The translations under genes and the position numbers were made by a program. DNA of 64,000 bases from Desertibaculum subflavum (GTDB taxonomy: Bacteria > Pseudomonadota > Alphaproteobacteria > Ferrovibrionales > Ferrovibrionaceae): the NCBI GenBank assembly GCA_003576705.1, contig QOZS01000024.1, positions 1 through 64,000 of the forward strand, written 5' to 3'. Every line of letters starts with the position of its first letter. Position 1 is the first letter of the stretch. The notes under the pieces are model-generated. The model made no database searches. It was given only the letters and a program-made list of their open reading frames with translations, and was not told the DNA's origin. This document shows positions 16,957 through 25,961 of this stretch, piece after piece.

Positions 16957-19842
16957 ATGGCGATTGCGACGACGGCTAGGACGCGGCTGCAGGCGCGGCT
17001 CGAACGCGAGCTGCGGGGCGCCGTGATGTTCGACGCGGCGAGCCGCGGCCGCTATGCGACCGATGCGTCGATCTACCAGATCGAACCGATCGGCGTCGTC
17101 GTCCCGGTCGATCAGGCCGATGCGGCGGCGGCACTGGCCATCGCCATCGATGAAGGCGCACCCGTGCTGCCGCGCGGCGCCGGCACCTCGCAATGCGGCC
17201 AGACGGTGGGCGAGGCGGTCGTCATCGACCTCTCCCGGCACGTGAACAAGATCGTTGCCTTCGACCGCAGCCAGGCGACGGTGACGGTCGAGCCCGGGAT
17301 CGTGCTCGACAAGCTCAACGCCTTCCTGCGTCCGCACGGGCTCTGGTTCCCGGTCGATGTCTCGACCAGCGCGCAGGCGACGATCGGCGGCATGGCCGGC
17401 AACAATTCCTGCGGCTCGCGCTCGATCCGCTACGGCAACATGGTGCACAACGTCCTCGGCATCGACGCGACGCTCGCCGATGGGACGGAAGCCTATTTCG
17501 GCCAGATCGACGGCAACCTCTCGAATCTCAGCGGGCCGTCGCGCCTGCTCGACATTGCGGGGCGCGTGCGCGCCATCGCCGCGCGCGAAGCGGCCGAGAT
17601 CGAGGCGCGCTATCCGAAGCTCTTGCGCCGGGTCGGCGGCTACAATCTCGAGACGGTGCGGCCCGAGGGCCACAACCTCGCGCATCTTCTGGTCGGCTCG
17701 GAAGGCACGCTCGCCTTCTCGCGCCAGCTGCACCTGAAGCTCGCGCCGCTGCCGAAGCACCGCACGCTCGGCGTCTGCCACTTCCCGACCTTCTACCAGG
17801 CGATGGACCTGACGCGGCACATCGTGACGCTCGGGCCGACCGCGGTGGAGCTGGTCGACCGCACCATGATCGAGTTGGCGCGCGGCAACCCGGCCTTTGC
17901 CGGCACGGTCGCGAAATTCCTGAAAGGCGAGCCGGATGCGATCCTGCTGGTCGAGTTCGCCGGCGAGGACCCGGCGGAGCAGCTCGGCAAGCTGAAGGAC
18001 CTGGTCGTGCTGCTCGGCGATCTCGGCCTGCCGGGCGGCGTGGTCGAAGTGACCGACGCGACGCTGCAGCGCGATATCTGGGAAGTACGCAAGGCCGGCC
18101 TCAACATCATGATGTCGATGAAGGGCGACGGAAAGCCGGTCAGCTTCATCGAGGATTGCGCGGTGCCGCTGGAGCACCTCGCCGAGTACACGGCGCGCCT
18201 GACCCGCGTGTTCGAGAAGCACGGCACCAGGGGCACCTGGTATGCCCACGCCTCCGTCGGCACGTTGCACGTGCGGCCGATCCTGAACATGAAGACGGAG
18301 GACGGGCCGCGCCAGATGCGCGCCATCGCCGAGGAGGCGGCGGCCATGGTGCGCGAATACAAGGGGGCCTATTCCGGCGAGCACGGCGACGGTCTCGTTC
18401 GCTCGGAATGGATCGCGCCGTTCTTCGGCCCGCGCCTCACCTCGGCCTTCGAGGAGATCAAGGATCTGTTCGATCCGAAGGGGCTGATGAATCCGGGCAA
18501 GATCGTACGGCCGAGCAAGATGGACGACCGCGCGCTGTTCCGCTTCAGCGAGCGCTATCGCCCCGAGCCGGTCAGGCCAGCGCTCGACTGGCCGGATGCC
18601 GGCGGCTTCCTCGGCGCAGTCGAGATGTGCAACAACAACGGCCATTGCCGCAAGTTCGATGCCGGCACCATGTGCCCGTCCTGGCGCGTCACCGGCAATG
18701 AGCGCGATCTCACGCGCGGCCGGGCCAACACGCTCCGTCTTGCGCTTTCCGGTCAGCTCGGGCCGGACGCGCTCACCTCGGATGCGATGTACGAGACGAT
18801 GTCGCTCTGCGTCGGCTGCAAGGGCTGCAAGCGCGAATGCCCGACCGGCGTCGACATGGCGCGGATGAAGACCGAATTCCTGTACCACTATCGCCAGCGC
18901 CGCGGCCTGCGCCCGTTCGACCGGCTGGTCGCCTATCTGCCGCGCTACGCGCGCTATGCCTCGCGGCTCGGCGGCCTGCTCGCCTTGCGCGACAAGGTGC
19001 CGGGCCTCGCCGCACTCTCCGAGAAGCTCGCGGGTTTCGCGCGGCAGCGCCCGCTGCCGCGCTGGAGCCGGCGGCCGTTCCGCGCCGTAGCCGATGGCGC
19101 GGCGTCGGCCGATGTCGTGCTGTTGGCCGACACCTTCAACACCTGGTTCGAGCCGGAGAATGTGGAAGCGGCGCTGGCGGTCTTGCGTATCGCCGGCTAT
19201 CGCGTGCATGTGGTCGGCGGCGCCGGCGGGCGGCCGCTCTGCTGCGGCCGCACCTTCCTCGCCGCCGGCCTGGTGGACGAGGCGCGCGCGGAGGCGACGC
19301 GGCTTACCGACGCCCTGGCGCCCTATGTGGCGCGAGCGCTGCCGATTCTGGGGCTCGAGCCATCCTGCCTGTTCACCTTGCGCGACGAATTGCAGGCCCT
19401 TCTGCCCGGACCGGCCGCGCGCGAGCTCGGCCGGCGCGCGCTGCTGTTCGAGGAGTTCCTCGCCGCCGAGCTCGCGGCCGGGCGCTGCACCTTGCCGCTC
19501 GTCGCCTTGGCCCAGAAGCGCGCGCTGATCCACGGCCATTGCCACCAGAAGGCCTTCGATACCGTGCAGCCGACCGTGGCGCTGCTGAAAGCGATCCCGG
19601 AACTGCAGGTCGAGGTGATCGAGACCAGCTGCTGCGGCATGGCCGGCGCCTTCGGCTACGAGGCGGCGAATTACGACATGTCGATGCAGATGGGCGAACT
19701 CGCGCTGCTGCCGCGCATCCGGGCGAGCGACGCGGAGACGCTGCTGGTGGCCGACGGCACCTCGTGTCGCCACCAGATCGCCGACGGTACGGGCCGCGAG
19801 GCCCAGCACATTGCGCAGGTGCTGCTCAAGGCGTTGCGCTAG
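16957..19842 (+). CDS. FAD- and Fe-S-binding oxidoreductase (GlcD/Dld-like with CCG domains)
   Basis: A 961-residue fusion. The N-terminal half is a PCMH-type FAD-binding dehydrogenase (VLPRGAGTSQCGQTVG, about 68-83; GNNSCGSRSIRYG; the C-terminal cap ends HGDGLVRSEWI). The second half carries Fe-S ligands (CNNNGHCRKFDAGTMC, CVGCKGCKRECPTGVD) and two cysteine-rich CCG-type motifs (PLCCGRTF, ETSCCGMAGAFG). Such proteins oxidise 2-hydroxy acids such as D-lactate, glycolate or D-2-hydroxyglutarate and pass electrons to the respiratory chain. The substrate cannot be told; the adjacent serine-glyoxylate-type aminotransferase makes a glyoxylate-linked substrate plausible. Confidence 0.9.
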   Translation: MAIATTARTRLQARLERELRGAVMFDAASRGRYATDASIYQIEPIGVVVPVDQADAAAALAIAIDEGAPVLPRGAGTSQCGQTVGEAVVIDLSRHVNKIVAFDRSQATVTVEPGIVLDKLNAFLRPHGLWFPVDVSTSAQATIGGMAGNNSCGSRSIRYGNMVHNVLGIDATLADGTEAYFGQIDGNLSNLSGPSRLLDIAGRVRAIAAREAAEIEARYPKLLRRVGGYNLETVRPEGHNLAHLLVGSEGTLAFSRQLHLKLAPLPKHRTLGVCHFPTFYQAMDLTRHIVTLGPTAVELVDRTMIELARGNPAFAGTVAKFLKGEPDAILLVEFAGEDPAEQLGKLKDLVVLLGDLGLPGGVVEVTDATLQRDIWEVRKAGLNIMMSMKGDGKPVSFIEDCAVPLEHLAEYTARLTRVFEKHGTRGTWYAHASVGTLHVRPILNMKTEDGPRQMRAIAEEAAAMVREYKGAYSGEHGDGLVRSEWIAPFFGPRLTSAFEEIKDLFDPKGLMNPGKIVRPSKMDDRALFRFSERYRPEPVRPALDWPDAGGFLGAVEMCNNNGHCRKFDAGTMCPSWRVTGNERDLTRGRANTLRLALSGQLGPDALTSDAMYETMSLCVGCKGCKRECPTGVDMARMKTEFLYHYRQRRGLRPFDRLVAYLPRYARYASRLGGLLALRDKVPGLAALSEKLAGFARQRPLPRWSRRPFRAVADGAASADVVLLADTFNTWFEPENVEAALAVLRIAGYRVHVVGGAGGRPLCCGRTFLAAGLVDEARAEATRLTDALAPYVARALPILGLEPSCLFTLRDELQALLPGPAARELGRRALLFEEFLAAELAAGRCTLPLVALAQKRALIHGHCHQKAFDTVQPTVALLKAIPELQVEVIETSCCGMAGAFGYEAANYDMSMQMGELALLPRIRASDAETLLVADGTSCRHQIADGTGREAQHIAQVLLKALR

Positions 19843-19876
19843 ACTGCGGCAAAGCCATTCGGGGAGAGGCGCTCAC

Positions 19877-20263
19877 ATGCAGCGGCTCGCAGTTTTCTGT
19901 GTTTTGATCGCCGCTGCAGGCTGCGCCGAGCCGCGCGGCTGGCGCGGCAACCTCGCCGGCGATTACCAGCTGGTGGCGACCTGCGCCGCCGACCTGCTCG
20001 GCCCGCAATACGGCGCCATCGGCACCATCCGGGACGACCAGCGCATCGCCATCCTGGCGAGCCCGGCGCGCGAGGGCGCTGTCGTCTACGAAGCGCGGCT
20101 GCAGGAAACCGCGCCGCAGCGCATCTTCGCGGAAGTGCGCGAGGGGGGCGACAGTCCGGCCGCGCTGGCCGCCTGGCGCGCCATCCAGGCCTGCGCCCCC
20201 GGCGGGCCTGACCGCGTGCACGAGCCCGGACAGCCGGGACAGTGGGACTGGATCACCGGCTGA
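19877..20263 (+). CDS. Small lipoprotein of unknown function (128 aa)
   Basis: The N-terminus MQRLAVFCVLIAAAGCAEPR is a lipoprotein signal with Cys16 as the lipid-bearing residue. ATG 19877 follows a GGGGAGAGGC ribosome binding site. The mature domain has paired cysteines (TCAADLLG and QACAPGG) and no family I recognise. It starts 34 bp after the oxidoreductase stop on the same strand and could be cotranscribed with it and the MmcQ/YjbR gene. Confidence 0.75.
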   Translation: MQRLAVFCVLIAAAGCAEPRGWRGNLAGDYQLVATCAADLLGPQYGAIGTIRDDQRIAILASPAREGAVVYEARLQETAPQRIFAEVREGGDSPAALAAWRAIQACAPGGPDRVHEPGQPGQWDWITG

Positions 20264-20285
20264 GCCGAGCACGGAAGGACGTAGC

Positions 20286-20645
20286 GTGCCGCTCACCTAT
20301 CGCGAGTTCAACGCGTTCTGCGGCGGCCTGCCGGCAGCCACTTATGTCGTGCAATGGGGCGGGGCGCATGTCTGGAAGGTGGGCGGCAAGGTCTTCGCCA
20401 TCGGCGGCTGGGCGCGCGGCGAGCATCCGGGCATCACCTTCAAAGTGTCCGATATCGGGTTCGAGATGCTGCGCGAGGCACCGGGCTGCCGGCCGGCGCC
20501 CTACCTCGCCTCGCGCGGCATGAAGTGGATCCAGAGCTTTGAGCGCGGCCTCGGCAAGAAGGAGCTGAAGCTCTACCTGAAGGGCTCGCACGCGCTGGTC
20601 GCGGCGGGGCTGAGCAGGAAGAAACGCGCGGAGCTTGGCCTCTAG
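20286..20645 (+). CDS. MmcQ/YjbR family protein
   Basis: A 119-residue protein of the MmcQ/YjbR-like fold: N-terminal helix with YREFNAFCGGLPA, then VQWGGAHVWKVGGKVFAIGGW and ITFKVSDIGFEMLREAPG, and the C-terminal LYLKGSHALVAAGLSRKKR. Members are described as small double-wing DNA-binding-like proteins, but their role is unsettled. It is convergent with the winged-helix regulator gene, with an 8 bp gap. Confidence 0.85.
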   Translation: MPLTYREFNAFCGGLPAATYVVQWGGAHVWKVGGKVFAIGGWARGEHPGITFKVSDIGFEMLREAPGCRPAPYLASRGMKWIQSFERGLGKKELKLYLKGSHALVAAGLSRKKRAELGL

Positions 20646-20652
20646 CGATCTC

Positions 20653-22305
20653 TCACGCGAGCCCTGCCTTCCGGAATCCGTCGATCAGGCGCTCGCGGTC
20701 GTCGGGACGGAATTCGAGCAGCTCGTCGGCGGGAAGGCGCATCAGGATGCGAAAGGCCTCGCCGAACTTCTCCAGCGCGTCGTCCATCACGGCGCGGGCC
20801 TTGGCCGCATTGCCCACCTGACCAAGAGCCGCGATCAACGTGTAATAGGGCAGGCGGAAATCGGGGAACGACTGGCGCAGCCGCCGTGCCGCGGCGACCG
20901 CCCGCTCATAGTCCTCGCTCCAATATTGCGCGAGGGCAACGAAGTGTCGCCAGAGCGGCATGAGGGGATCGAACGGGCTCAGCCGCATGGCGGTCTGCAG
21001 CGGTTCGATCGCGTCGCGCGGCAAGCCACCCCAAAGACGGGCGCCACCGCAGGCACCGTGCGCCGCGGCGGAATTGGGGTTGCAGCGCACCGCGATATCG
21101 GCCTCGGCAAGGCTCTCGGCATGCCGTCCCGACATCCAGAAAGCGCGGGCCAGCGCGGCGTGGGCTGCCGCGTCCGTCGCGTCGATGCTTACCGCATGCC
21201 GCGCATGATCGCGTGCCAGCGGAATGTTCACCGCGCGCAGGTCAGGGCGGAAGATGGTCATCTCGTTCATGTAGTTGAGGGAAAGAGCGGCAGCCGCCGG
21301 GGCGAATCGCGGGTCGAGGTCGAGGGCGCGCCGGAAGAAGGTCCGCGCATTCTCGATCTCGACCGCCTCGATCTTGGCGAAATGCCACATCCCGCGGTAG
21401 TAGCAGTCCCAGGCGTCGAGGCTGTCGGGCGGCTTGCGCGCGGCGCGCTCGCTCTCGCTGCGTTCCATGGCGGGCAGTATCGCCGCCGAGACGCTGGCCG
21501 CGATCTCGTCCTGCACGACGAAGATGTCGGTGAGATCGCGGTCGTAGCGCTCGGCCCAGAGGTGGCTGGCGGTCGCCGCCTCGACCAGCTGCCCGGTCAC
21601 CCGGACGCGGTTGCCGGCCTTGCGCACGCTGCCTTCCAGCACATAGCGCACGCCGAGCTCCCGGCCGACCTGCTTCATGTCGACGGTGCGGCCCTTGTAG
21701 ATGAAGCTCGAATTACGGGCGATGACGAACAGCGCGCGCGATCTCGACAGGAGCGTGATGACATCCTCGGCGATGCCGTCGGCGAAGTAGTCCTGCTCGA
21801 TATCGCCGCTCATGTTCTCGAACGGCAGCACCGCGATCGACGGCTTGTCAGGCAGCGGCAGCGCGGCTTCCAGCCTGGCCTGCTCGTGGCCGGCTCCGTT
21901 GGCTTCGCGCAACGGATGCGCGATCGTCTTGAGCCGGTATCTTCCGTCGACTTCACCGGTCGCGGCGTCCGGAGTTCCGGGACGGTCCGATAGCGGCGTT
22001 TCGCTGACGGCGCCGACGAACCGGAAACCCTTGCGGGCGACGGTTCGGAGCAGCCGCTGCTCCTGGCCGCTGTCGCCGATCGCCCTGCGCACCGCATTGA
22101 TGTGACTGGTGATGGTCGATTCGGAAACAATCCGCCCGCCCCAGACGGCATCGAGCAGGTCGTCCTTGCTGACCACGCGCTGGCGGTTGCTGACCAGGTA
22201 GACCAGCAGGTCGAAGACTTGCGGACCGATGGCGACGACCTCTGCCCCGCGCGACAGCTCCCGCCGGCCAGTGTCGAGCACGCAGTCCTCGAATATGAAT
22301 GGCAC
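20653..22305 (-). CDS. Winged-helix regulator with TolB-like and TPR domains
   Basis: A 550-residue protein. The N-terminus (about 1-100) is an OmpR/PhoB-type winged helix (FDLLVYLVSNRQRVVSKDDL, ESTITSHINAVRRAIGD, LLRTVARKGFRF). The middle (about 150-290) is the TolB-like domain often linked to adenylate cyclases and CadC-like regulators (SIAVLPFENMSGD, YFADGIAEDV, GVRYVLEGSVRK). The rest is TPR-like helical repeats. No membrane helix separates them and no cyclase domain is seen, so it probably acts as a cytosolic transcription regulator with a protein-binding C-terminus. The start is GTG 22305. Target genes are unknown. Confidence 0.85.
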   Translation of the reverse strand: MPFIFEDCVLDTGRRELSRGAEVVAIGPQVFDLLVYLVSNRQRVVSKDDLLDAVWGGRIVSESTITSHINAVRRAIGDSGQEQRLLRTVARKGFRFVGAVSETPLSDRPGTPDAATGEVDGRYRLKTIAHPLREANGAGHEQARLEAALPLPDKPSIAVLPFENMSGDIEQDYFADGIAEDVITLLSRSRALFVIARNSSFIYKGRTVDMKQVGRELGVRYVLEGSVRKAGNRVRVTGQLVEAATASHLWAERYDRDLTDIFVVQDEIAASVSAAILPAMERSESERAARKPPDSLDAWDCYYRGMWHFAKIEAVEIENARTFFRRALDLDPRFAPAAAALSLNYMNEMTIFRPDLRAVNIPLARDHARHAVSIDATDAAAHAALARAFWMSGRHAESLAEADIAVRCNPNSAAAHGACGGARLWGGLPRDAIEPLQTAMRLSPFDPLMPLWRHFVALAQYWSEDYERAVAAARRLRQSFPDFRLPYYTLIAALGQVGNAAKARAVMDDALEKFGEAFRILMRLPADELLEFRPDDRERLIDGFRKAGLA

Positions 22306-22540
22306 TCAGGACTCCCCAACCTTGGTGCACAGGCGCACATAGTCGAGGCAACCGGGCGGACACCCGGCCAGGACAGAAGTTGATAGCACGCGATCCGGCC
22401 CGCTCCGGAAAAATTCCAGGCGAGCGTGCCCGCCGAGGTGTGCCGAACATCGAGCTGGCTTGAGCCCTACCATCCCTGCGGCGGCCGGCCCCAGGCTCAA
22501 CGCGTCTTCCTGGTTGGCGGGAAGAGGCCGCAAAAGCGAG

Positions 22541-22617
22541 TGGCGCACTCGACAGGATTCGAACCTGTGACCTCTGCCTTCGGAGGGCAGCGCTCTATCC
22601 AACTGAGCTACGAGTGC
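22541..22617 (-). tRNA. tRNA-Arg (anticodon CCG)
   Basis: The minus strand folds as a full cloverleaf: acceptor GCACTCG/CGAGTGC, D-arm AGCTCAGTTGGATAGAGC, anticodon stem CTGCC/GGCAG around loop CTCCGAA, T-arm with GGTTCGAATCC, discriminator G and an encoded CCA. The anticodon CCG reads CGG arginine codons, common in this GC-rich genome. Translating it yields the spurious peptide seen in the overlapping frame. Confidence 0.97.
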
Positions 22618-22741
22618 GCGATGGCGGCAACCTAGCCGGTCGGCCGCGATTTGCAAGGCACAGCACCCCGGCCGGCGGGCCCGATTGCGCGCGAGGGGGC
22701 CGCTGCCTACAGTCGCCGCCGGGTCTCGCGGGGAGGCGGAT

Positions 22742-23275
22742 ATGCGGCGATTCTGGCTGATTCTGGCGTGTGTTATCGGCGTAGCCGTACCGGCTGCCGC
22801 GGCCGATCTCAATATCTCCGCCTTCTATGGCCGCTGGCAGGGCAACGCGATCTCGGAGACCGACAAGTCGATCACCTTCGCCGTCACCGCGCGCGACATG
22901 GACGTGCTGATCCAGCCGGCCGGCAACGGCTTTCGGGTGAGCTGGACCACGATCCGCCGGCAGAAGGGCGATCCGCGGAACCCCACTCTGGAGAAGCGCG
23001 CCGCGGAGCTGGTGTTCCGGCCCGCGGCCCAGCCCGGCATCTGGCGTGCCGAGGGGTCGGCGGACCCGATGCAGGGCCAATTCGCCTGGGCCGGCATTCA
23101 GGGCCGCACCCTGACCGTGAACGTGATGGTGATCGGCGCCGGCGGCTCCTACGAACTGCAGAGCTTCGCCCGCCGCCTGACCGATATGGGCATGGAGCTC
23201 GAATTCGACCGCATCGTCGACGGCGACAAGGTGCGCACCGCCAAGGGCCGCCTCGTCAAGGTGGCCAACAACTGA
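22742..23275 (+). CDS. Secreted conserved hypothetical protein (177 aa)
   Basis: An N-terminal signal peptide (residues 1-20, ending PAAAA) precedes a beta-rich domain starting ISAFYGRWQGNAISE, with SWTTIRRQKGDPRNP and a final RLVKVANN. It looks like a small lipocalin- or barrel-type periplasmic protein, but I cannot assign a function. It is followed without a gap by the RNase H-fold-like gene; its stop overlaps the candidate CTG start of that gene. Confidence 0.75.
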   Translation: MRRFWLILACVIGVAVPAAAADLNISAFYGRWQGNAISETDKSITFAVTARDMDVLIQPAGNGFRVSWTTIRRQKGDPRNPTLEKRAAELVFRPAAQPGIWRAEGSADPMQGQFAWAGIQGRTLTVNVMVIGAGGSYELQSFARRLTDMGMELEFDRIVDGDKVRTAKGRLVKVANN

Positions 23276-24087
23276 CGTCGCGGCGGCGCGTTCTGGGTCT
23301 CGATTTTTCCGGCGCGCAGGATTGCGGCCGGCGCATCTGGATCGCCGAAGGTACACCGGGCCGGCGCGGGCTGAAGCTCGACGCGCTGGCGACGGCGTCC
23401 GACCGCCTGCAGGTCGGCTCGATGCCAGGCCAGGTGTTTCCGGCGCTGCGCGCGCATCTCGCCGCGGCGCGCGACGCCGCGATCGGCGCCGATTTCCCGG
23501 TTTCGCTCGCCGCCGCGCTGATCGGGGATGGCGGCTGGCAGCGTTTCGTCGCCGGATTTCCGGCGCGCTTCGCTGACCCAGAATCCTTCCGCGCCTGGTG
23601 CGCGGGGCAGGTCGATGAGCGCAGCGCCCGGCGCGCTTGCGATCGGGAAGCACGCACGCCCTTCGCCGCGCACAATCTGCGCCTGTTCCGACAGACCTGG
23701 TCCGGCCTTGCGCATCTCGTCGGGCCGCTGGTGGCGGATGGGCTGGTGGCGGTGCCGCCCTTGACCGTTGCATCGCCCGACCGCGCCTGGCTGCTCGAAA
23801 CCTGTCCGGCCTCGGCCTTGCTGCATCTCGGCCTGCGCGAACCGTACAAGGGCCGCGAGCCGGCACGCCGGGCGGCGCGCCGGCGTATCCTCGACGCGCT
23901 GGTCGATCGTGCCTGGATCGACGCCCCGGCGCGACGCCTGCGGGATGCGATGGTGGCAGATAATGGCGGCGACGCGCTGGATGCCGCCATCGCCGCCGCC
24001 GCTGCGGCGCGGGCCATCGCCGAACCATCCAATCTGCTGCCGCGCGATGGCGCCGAGTCGATCGAGGGCCGCGTCTACTTCACCTGA
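23272..24087 (+). CDS. DUF429-like protein, apparent CTG start
   Basis: A 271-residue soluble protein that opens with VLGLDFSGAQDCGRRIWIAEG, the beta-hairpin start of an RNase H-like fold as in DUF429 proteins, and contains the acidic IGADFPVSLAAALIG; function is unknown. No ATG, GTG or TTG lies in frame between the end of the upstream gene and this conserved start. CTG 23272 overlaps the previous TGA as CTGA and is preceded by AAGGTGG (23258-23264) at a 7-base spacing, which would be an ideal coupled start. The 3' end overlaps the convergent cca gene by 13 bp. Confidence 0.65.
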   Translation: MTSRRRVLGLDFSGAQDCGRRIWIAEGTPGRRGLKLDALATASDRLQVGSMPGQVFPALRAHLAAARDAAIGADFPVSLAAALIGDGGWQRFVAGFPARFADPESFRAWCAGQVDERSARRACDREARTPFAAHNLRLFRQTWSGLAHLVGPLVADGLVAVPPLTVASPDRAWLLETCPASALLHLGLREPYKGREPARRAARRRILDALVDRAWIDAPARRLRDAMVADNGGDALDAAIAAAAAARAIAEPSNLLPRDGAESIEGRVYFT

Positions 24088-25280
24088 GCGGCGGCTTCCC
24101 GGGCGCGGGCGAGCAGGCCTGCCTTGCCCGGCCTGAAGCCGCCGGCGATCCATTCGCGCTCCAGCCGCTGCAGCAACTCGCCGACCGCCGGACCCGGTGC
24201 GAGGCCGAGCTTCAGCAGATCGGCACCGCGCAGCGGGAAGGCGGGCGGGCGCCAACTCCCGGCCGCATCGAGCGCCGCGCGCCAGTCGGCACCGTCGGCG
24301 CCGGCCAGCAGCACGGCATCGCGAAAGCCCTCGGCGCCGCGGCGATAGCGCTCGACGCGCGCGGCGATCGGCGGCGACGGCAGATGCGTCATCGCTGCCA
24401 GCCGTTCGCGCTCCTTGACCGAGAGCCTCAGCCGCTCGGCGAGGGCGAGGGCCGCCGCTTCATCGGTCGGGAGCAGCGCGGCGAGGCGCCGCATCGGCTC
24501 GGCCTCGCCCAGCTCGCGCTCGATCGCGACCAGCCGGTCCAGCCGTTCGAAGCGGGTGAGTGCGGGGCTGACCGGCGCCAGGATGCCGCGCGCCGACATC
24601 AGCCATACCGTCTGCGGCGCCGCCTCGGCCTTGAGCAGCTTGCGCATTTCCTGGGCGACGCGCTCGGCCGACAGGCCGGCGATCCTCGCGGCGGCGGCGG
24701 CGCAGGCATCGAGGCCGGCCATGTCGGGCTCGCCCTGGCCGTAATGCGCGTGGAAGCGGAAGAAGCGCAGGATGCGCAGCGCATCCTCCTCGATCCGCTG
24801 CGCCGGTGCGCCGACGAACCGCACCCTGTGCGCGGCGAGGTCGGCAAGGCCGCCGGTCGGGTCGTAGACCGTGCCGTCGGCATCGGCATAGAGCGCGTTC
24901 ATGGTGAAGTCGCGCCGTGCCGCATCCGCCGCCCAGTCGTCGGTGAACTCGACCCTGGCGTGGCGCCCATCGGTCTCGACATCGCGCCTGAGCGTCGTGA
25001 TCTCGTAGGGGCGGTGCTCGGAAACGGCCGTCACCGTGCCATGGGCCATGCCGGTCGGCACCGCCTTCAGACCGGCCTGCTTCAGCGCTGTCATCACCGA
25101 TTCCGGCGCAAGGTCGGTTGCGATGTCGACATCGGTGACGTTGCGCCCGATCACCGCGTCGCGCACGCAGCCGCCGACGAAGCGGGCCGCGCCGCCGGCA
25201 CGCGCGAGCGCGCCCAGCACCGCGCCGGCGGCCGGTGCCGTCATCCAGTCCGGCGGCGCGATTTTGCGGGCCGGCGTCAT
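24075..25280 (-). CDS. cca: CCA tRNA nucleotidyltransferase
   Basis: Adds or repairs the 3' CCA of tRNAs. The 401-residue protein has the class II nucleotidyltransferase head: FVGGCVRDAVIGRNVTDVDI, with the metal-binding DVDIATD, then TTLRRDVETDGR and RRDFTMNALYADADG. The ATG at 25280 follows the NUDIX gene by 21 bp. It closes the DUF1285-NUDIX-cca operon, a gene order common in alphaproteobacteria. Confidence 0.95.
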   Translation of the reverse strand: MTPARKIAPPDWMTAPAAGAVLGALARAGGAARFVGGCVRDAVIGRNVTDVDIATDLAPESVMTALKQAGLKAVPTGMAHGTVTAVSEHRPYEITTLRRDVETDGRHARVEFTDDWAADAARRDFTMNALYADADGTVYDPTGGLADLAAHRVRFVGAPAQRIEEDALRILRFFRFHAHYGQGEPDMAGLDACAAAAARIAGLSAERVAQEMRKLLKAEAAPQTVWLMSARGILAPVSPALTRFERLDRLVAIERELGEAEPMRRLAALLPTDEAAALALAERLRLSVKERERLAAMTHLPSPPIAARVERYRRGAEGFRDAVLLAGADGADWRAALDAAGSWRPPAFPLRGADLLKLGLAPGPAVGELLQRLEREWIAGGFRPGKAGLLARAREAAAQVK

Positions 25281-25301
25281 CGCGCGATGTGGCTCCCCTG
25301 C

Positions 25302-25961
25302 TCAGCCGCCATTCAGGCGGCGGTACAGGTTCAATAGCATGCCGGCGGTGGCGCCCCAGATGAAATGCCCGCCATAGGGAATGGCGAGGAAATGGCGCAC
25401 GCCGTTGTTCCAGCTGCGCGAGCCGCGCTTGTGGTTCTTCGCCTCCATCAGGAAGGCGAGCGGCGCCTCGAAGATCTCCGCCACTTCGTGCCGGTCCGGC
25501 GTCAGCTCGAAACCCGGCGTCACGAAGCCGACCACCGGCGTCACCGCATAGCCGGTGACGGTGACGTAAAGGTCGAGCTGGCCGACGACATCGACGAAGC
25601 TGCGGGCGAGGCCGATCTCCTCTTCCGTCTCGCGCAGCGCGCAGGCAACCGCATCGGGATCGCCCGGCTCCTCGCGGCCGCCGGGAAAGCTGATCTGGCC
25701 GGCATGGCTGGAGAGATGCGCCGTGCGCCGGGTGAACAGCACCGAGAGGCCCTCCGGCCGCTCGATCACCGGCACCAGCACGGCGGCGCGCTTGGTCGGC
25801 CTGGCCGGCGCCTGGCCGGGATTCAGGGCATGATCCCCGTTGACGCGCATCTGCGGTTCCGGCGGCATCTCGGCCCAGCCGGCGGCGGGGGCGAGACGGG
25901 TGGCGATGATCTCCTTCGCCAGCACGGATTTCGCGATCGGTTCCGATTGCATGGCGCTCAC
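25302..25961 (-). CDS. NUDIX hydrolase, CoA pyrophosphatase type
   Basis: A 219-residue NUDIX protein. The NUDIX box GGREEPGDPDAVACALRETEEEIGL (about residues 98-122) has the GX5EX7REUXEEXGU pattern, and it is preceded by the CoA-pyrophosphatase motif LLSSHAGQISFPGG-like HLSSHAGQISFPGG. It likely cleaves CoA or short acyl-CoAs. GTG 25961 overlaps the DUF1285 stop as GTGA, so this start is preferred to ATG 25952. Part of the operon with cca. Confidence 0.9.
   Translation of the reverse strand: MSAMQSEPIAKSVLAKEIIATRLAPAAGWAEMPPEPQMRVNGDHALNPGQAPARPTKRAAVLVPVIERPEGLSVLFTRRTAHLSSHAGQISFPGGREEPGDPDAVACALRETEEEIGLARSFVDVVGQLDLYVTVTGYAVTPVVGFVTPGFELTPDRHEVAEIFEAPLAFLMEAKNHKRGSRSWNNGVRHFLAIPYGGHFIWGATAGMLLNLYRRLNGG

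Noticed and set aside
16786..19809. 1007-codon minus-strand frame opposite the FAD/Fe-S oxidoreductase
   Set aside because: It is an antisense shadow of a clear gene; its product is low-complexity His/Arg/Ala-rich sequence without any recognisable motif, typical of GC-rich genomes.
22306..22812. 168-codon minus-strand frame with peptide like [16 protein letters not shown]
   Set aside because: This is a translation of the tRNA-Arg gene and its flanks, a familiar artefact.
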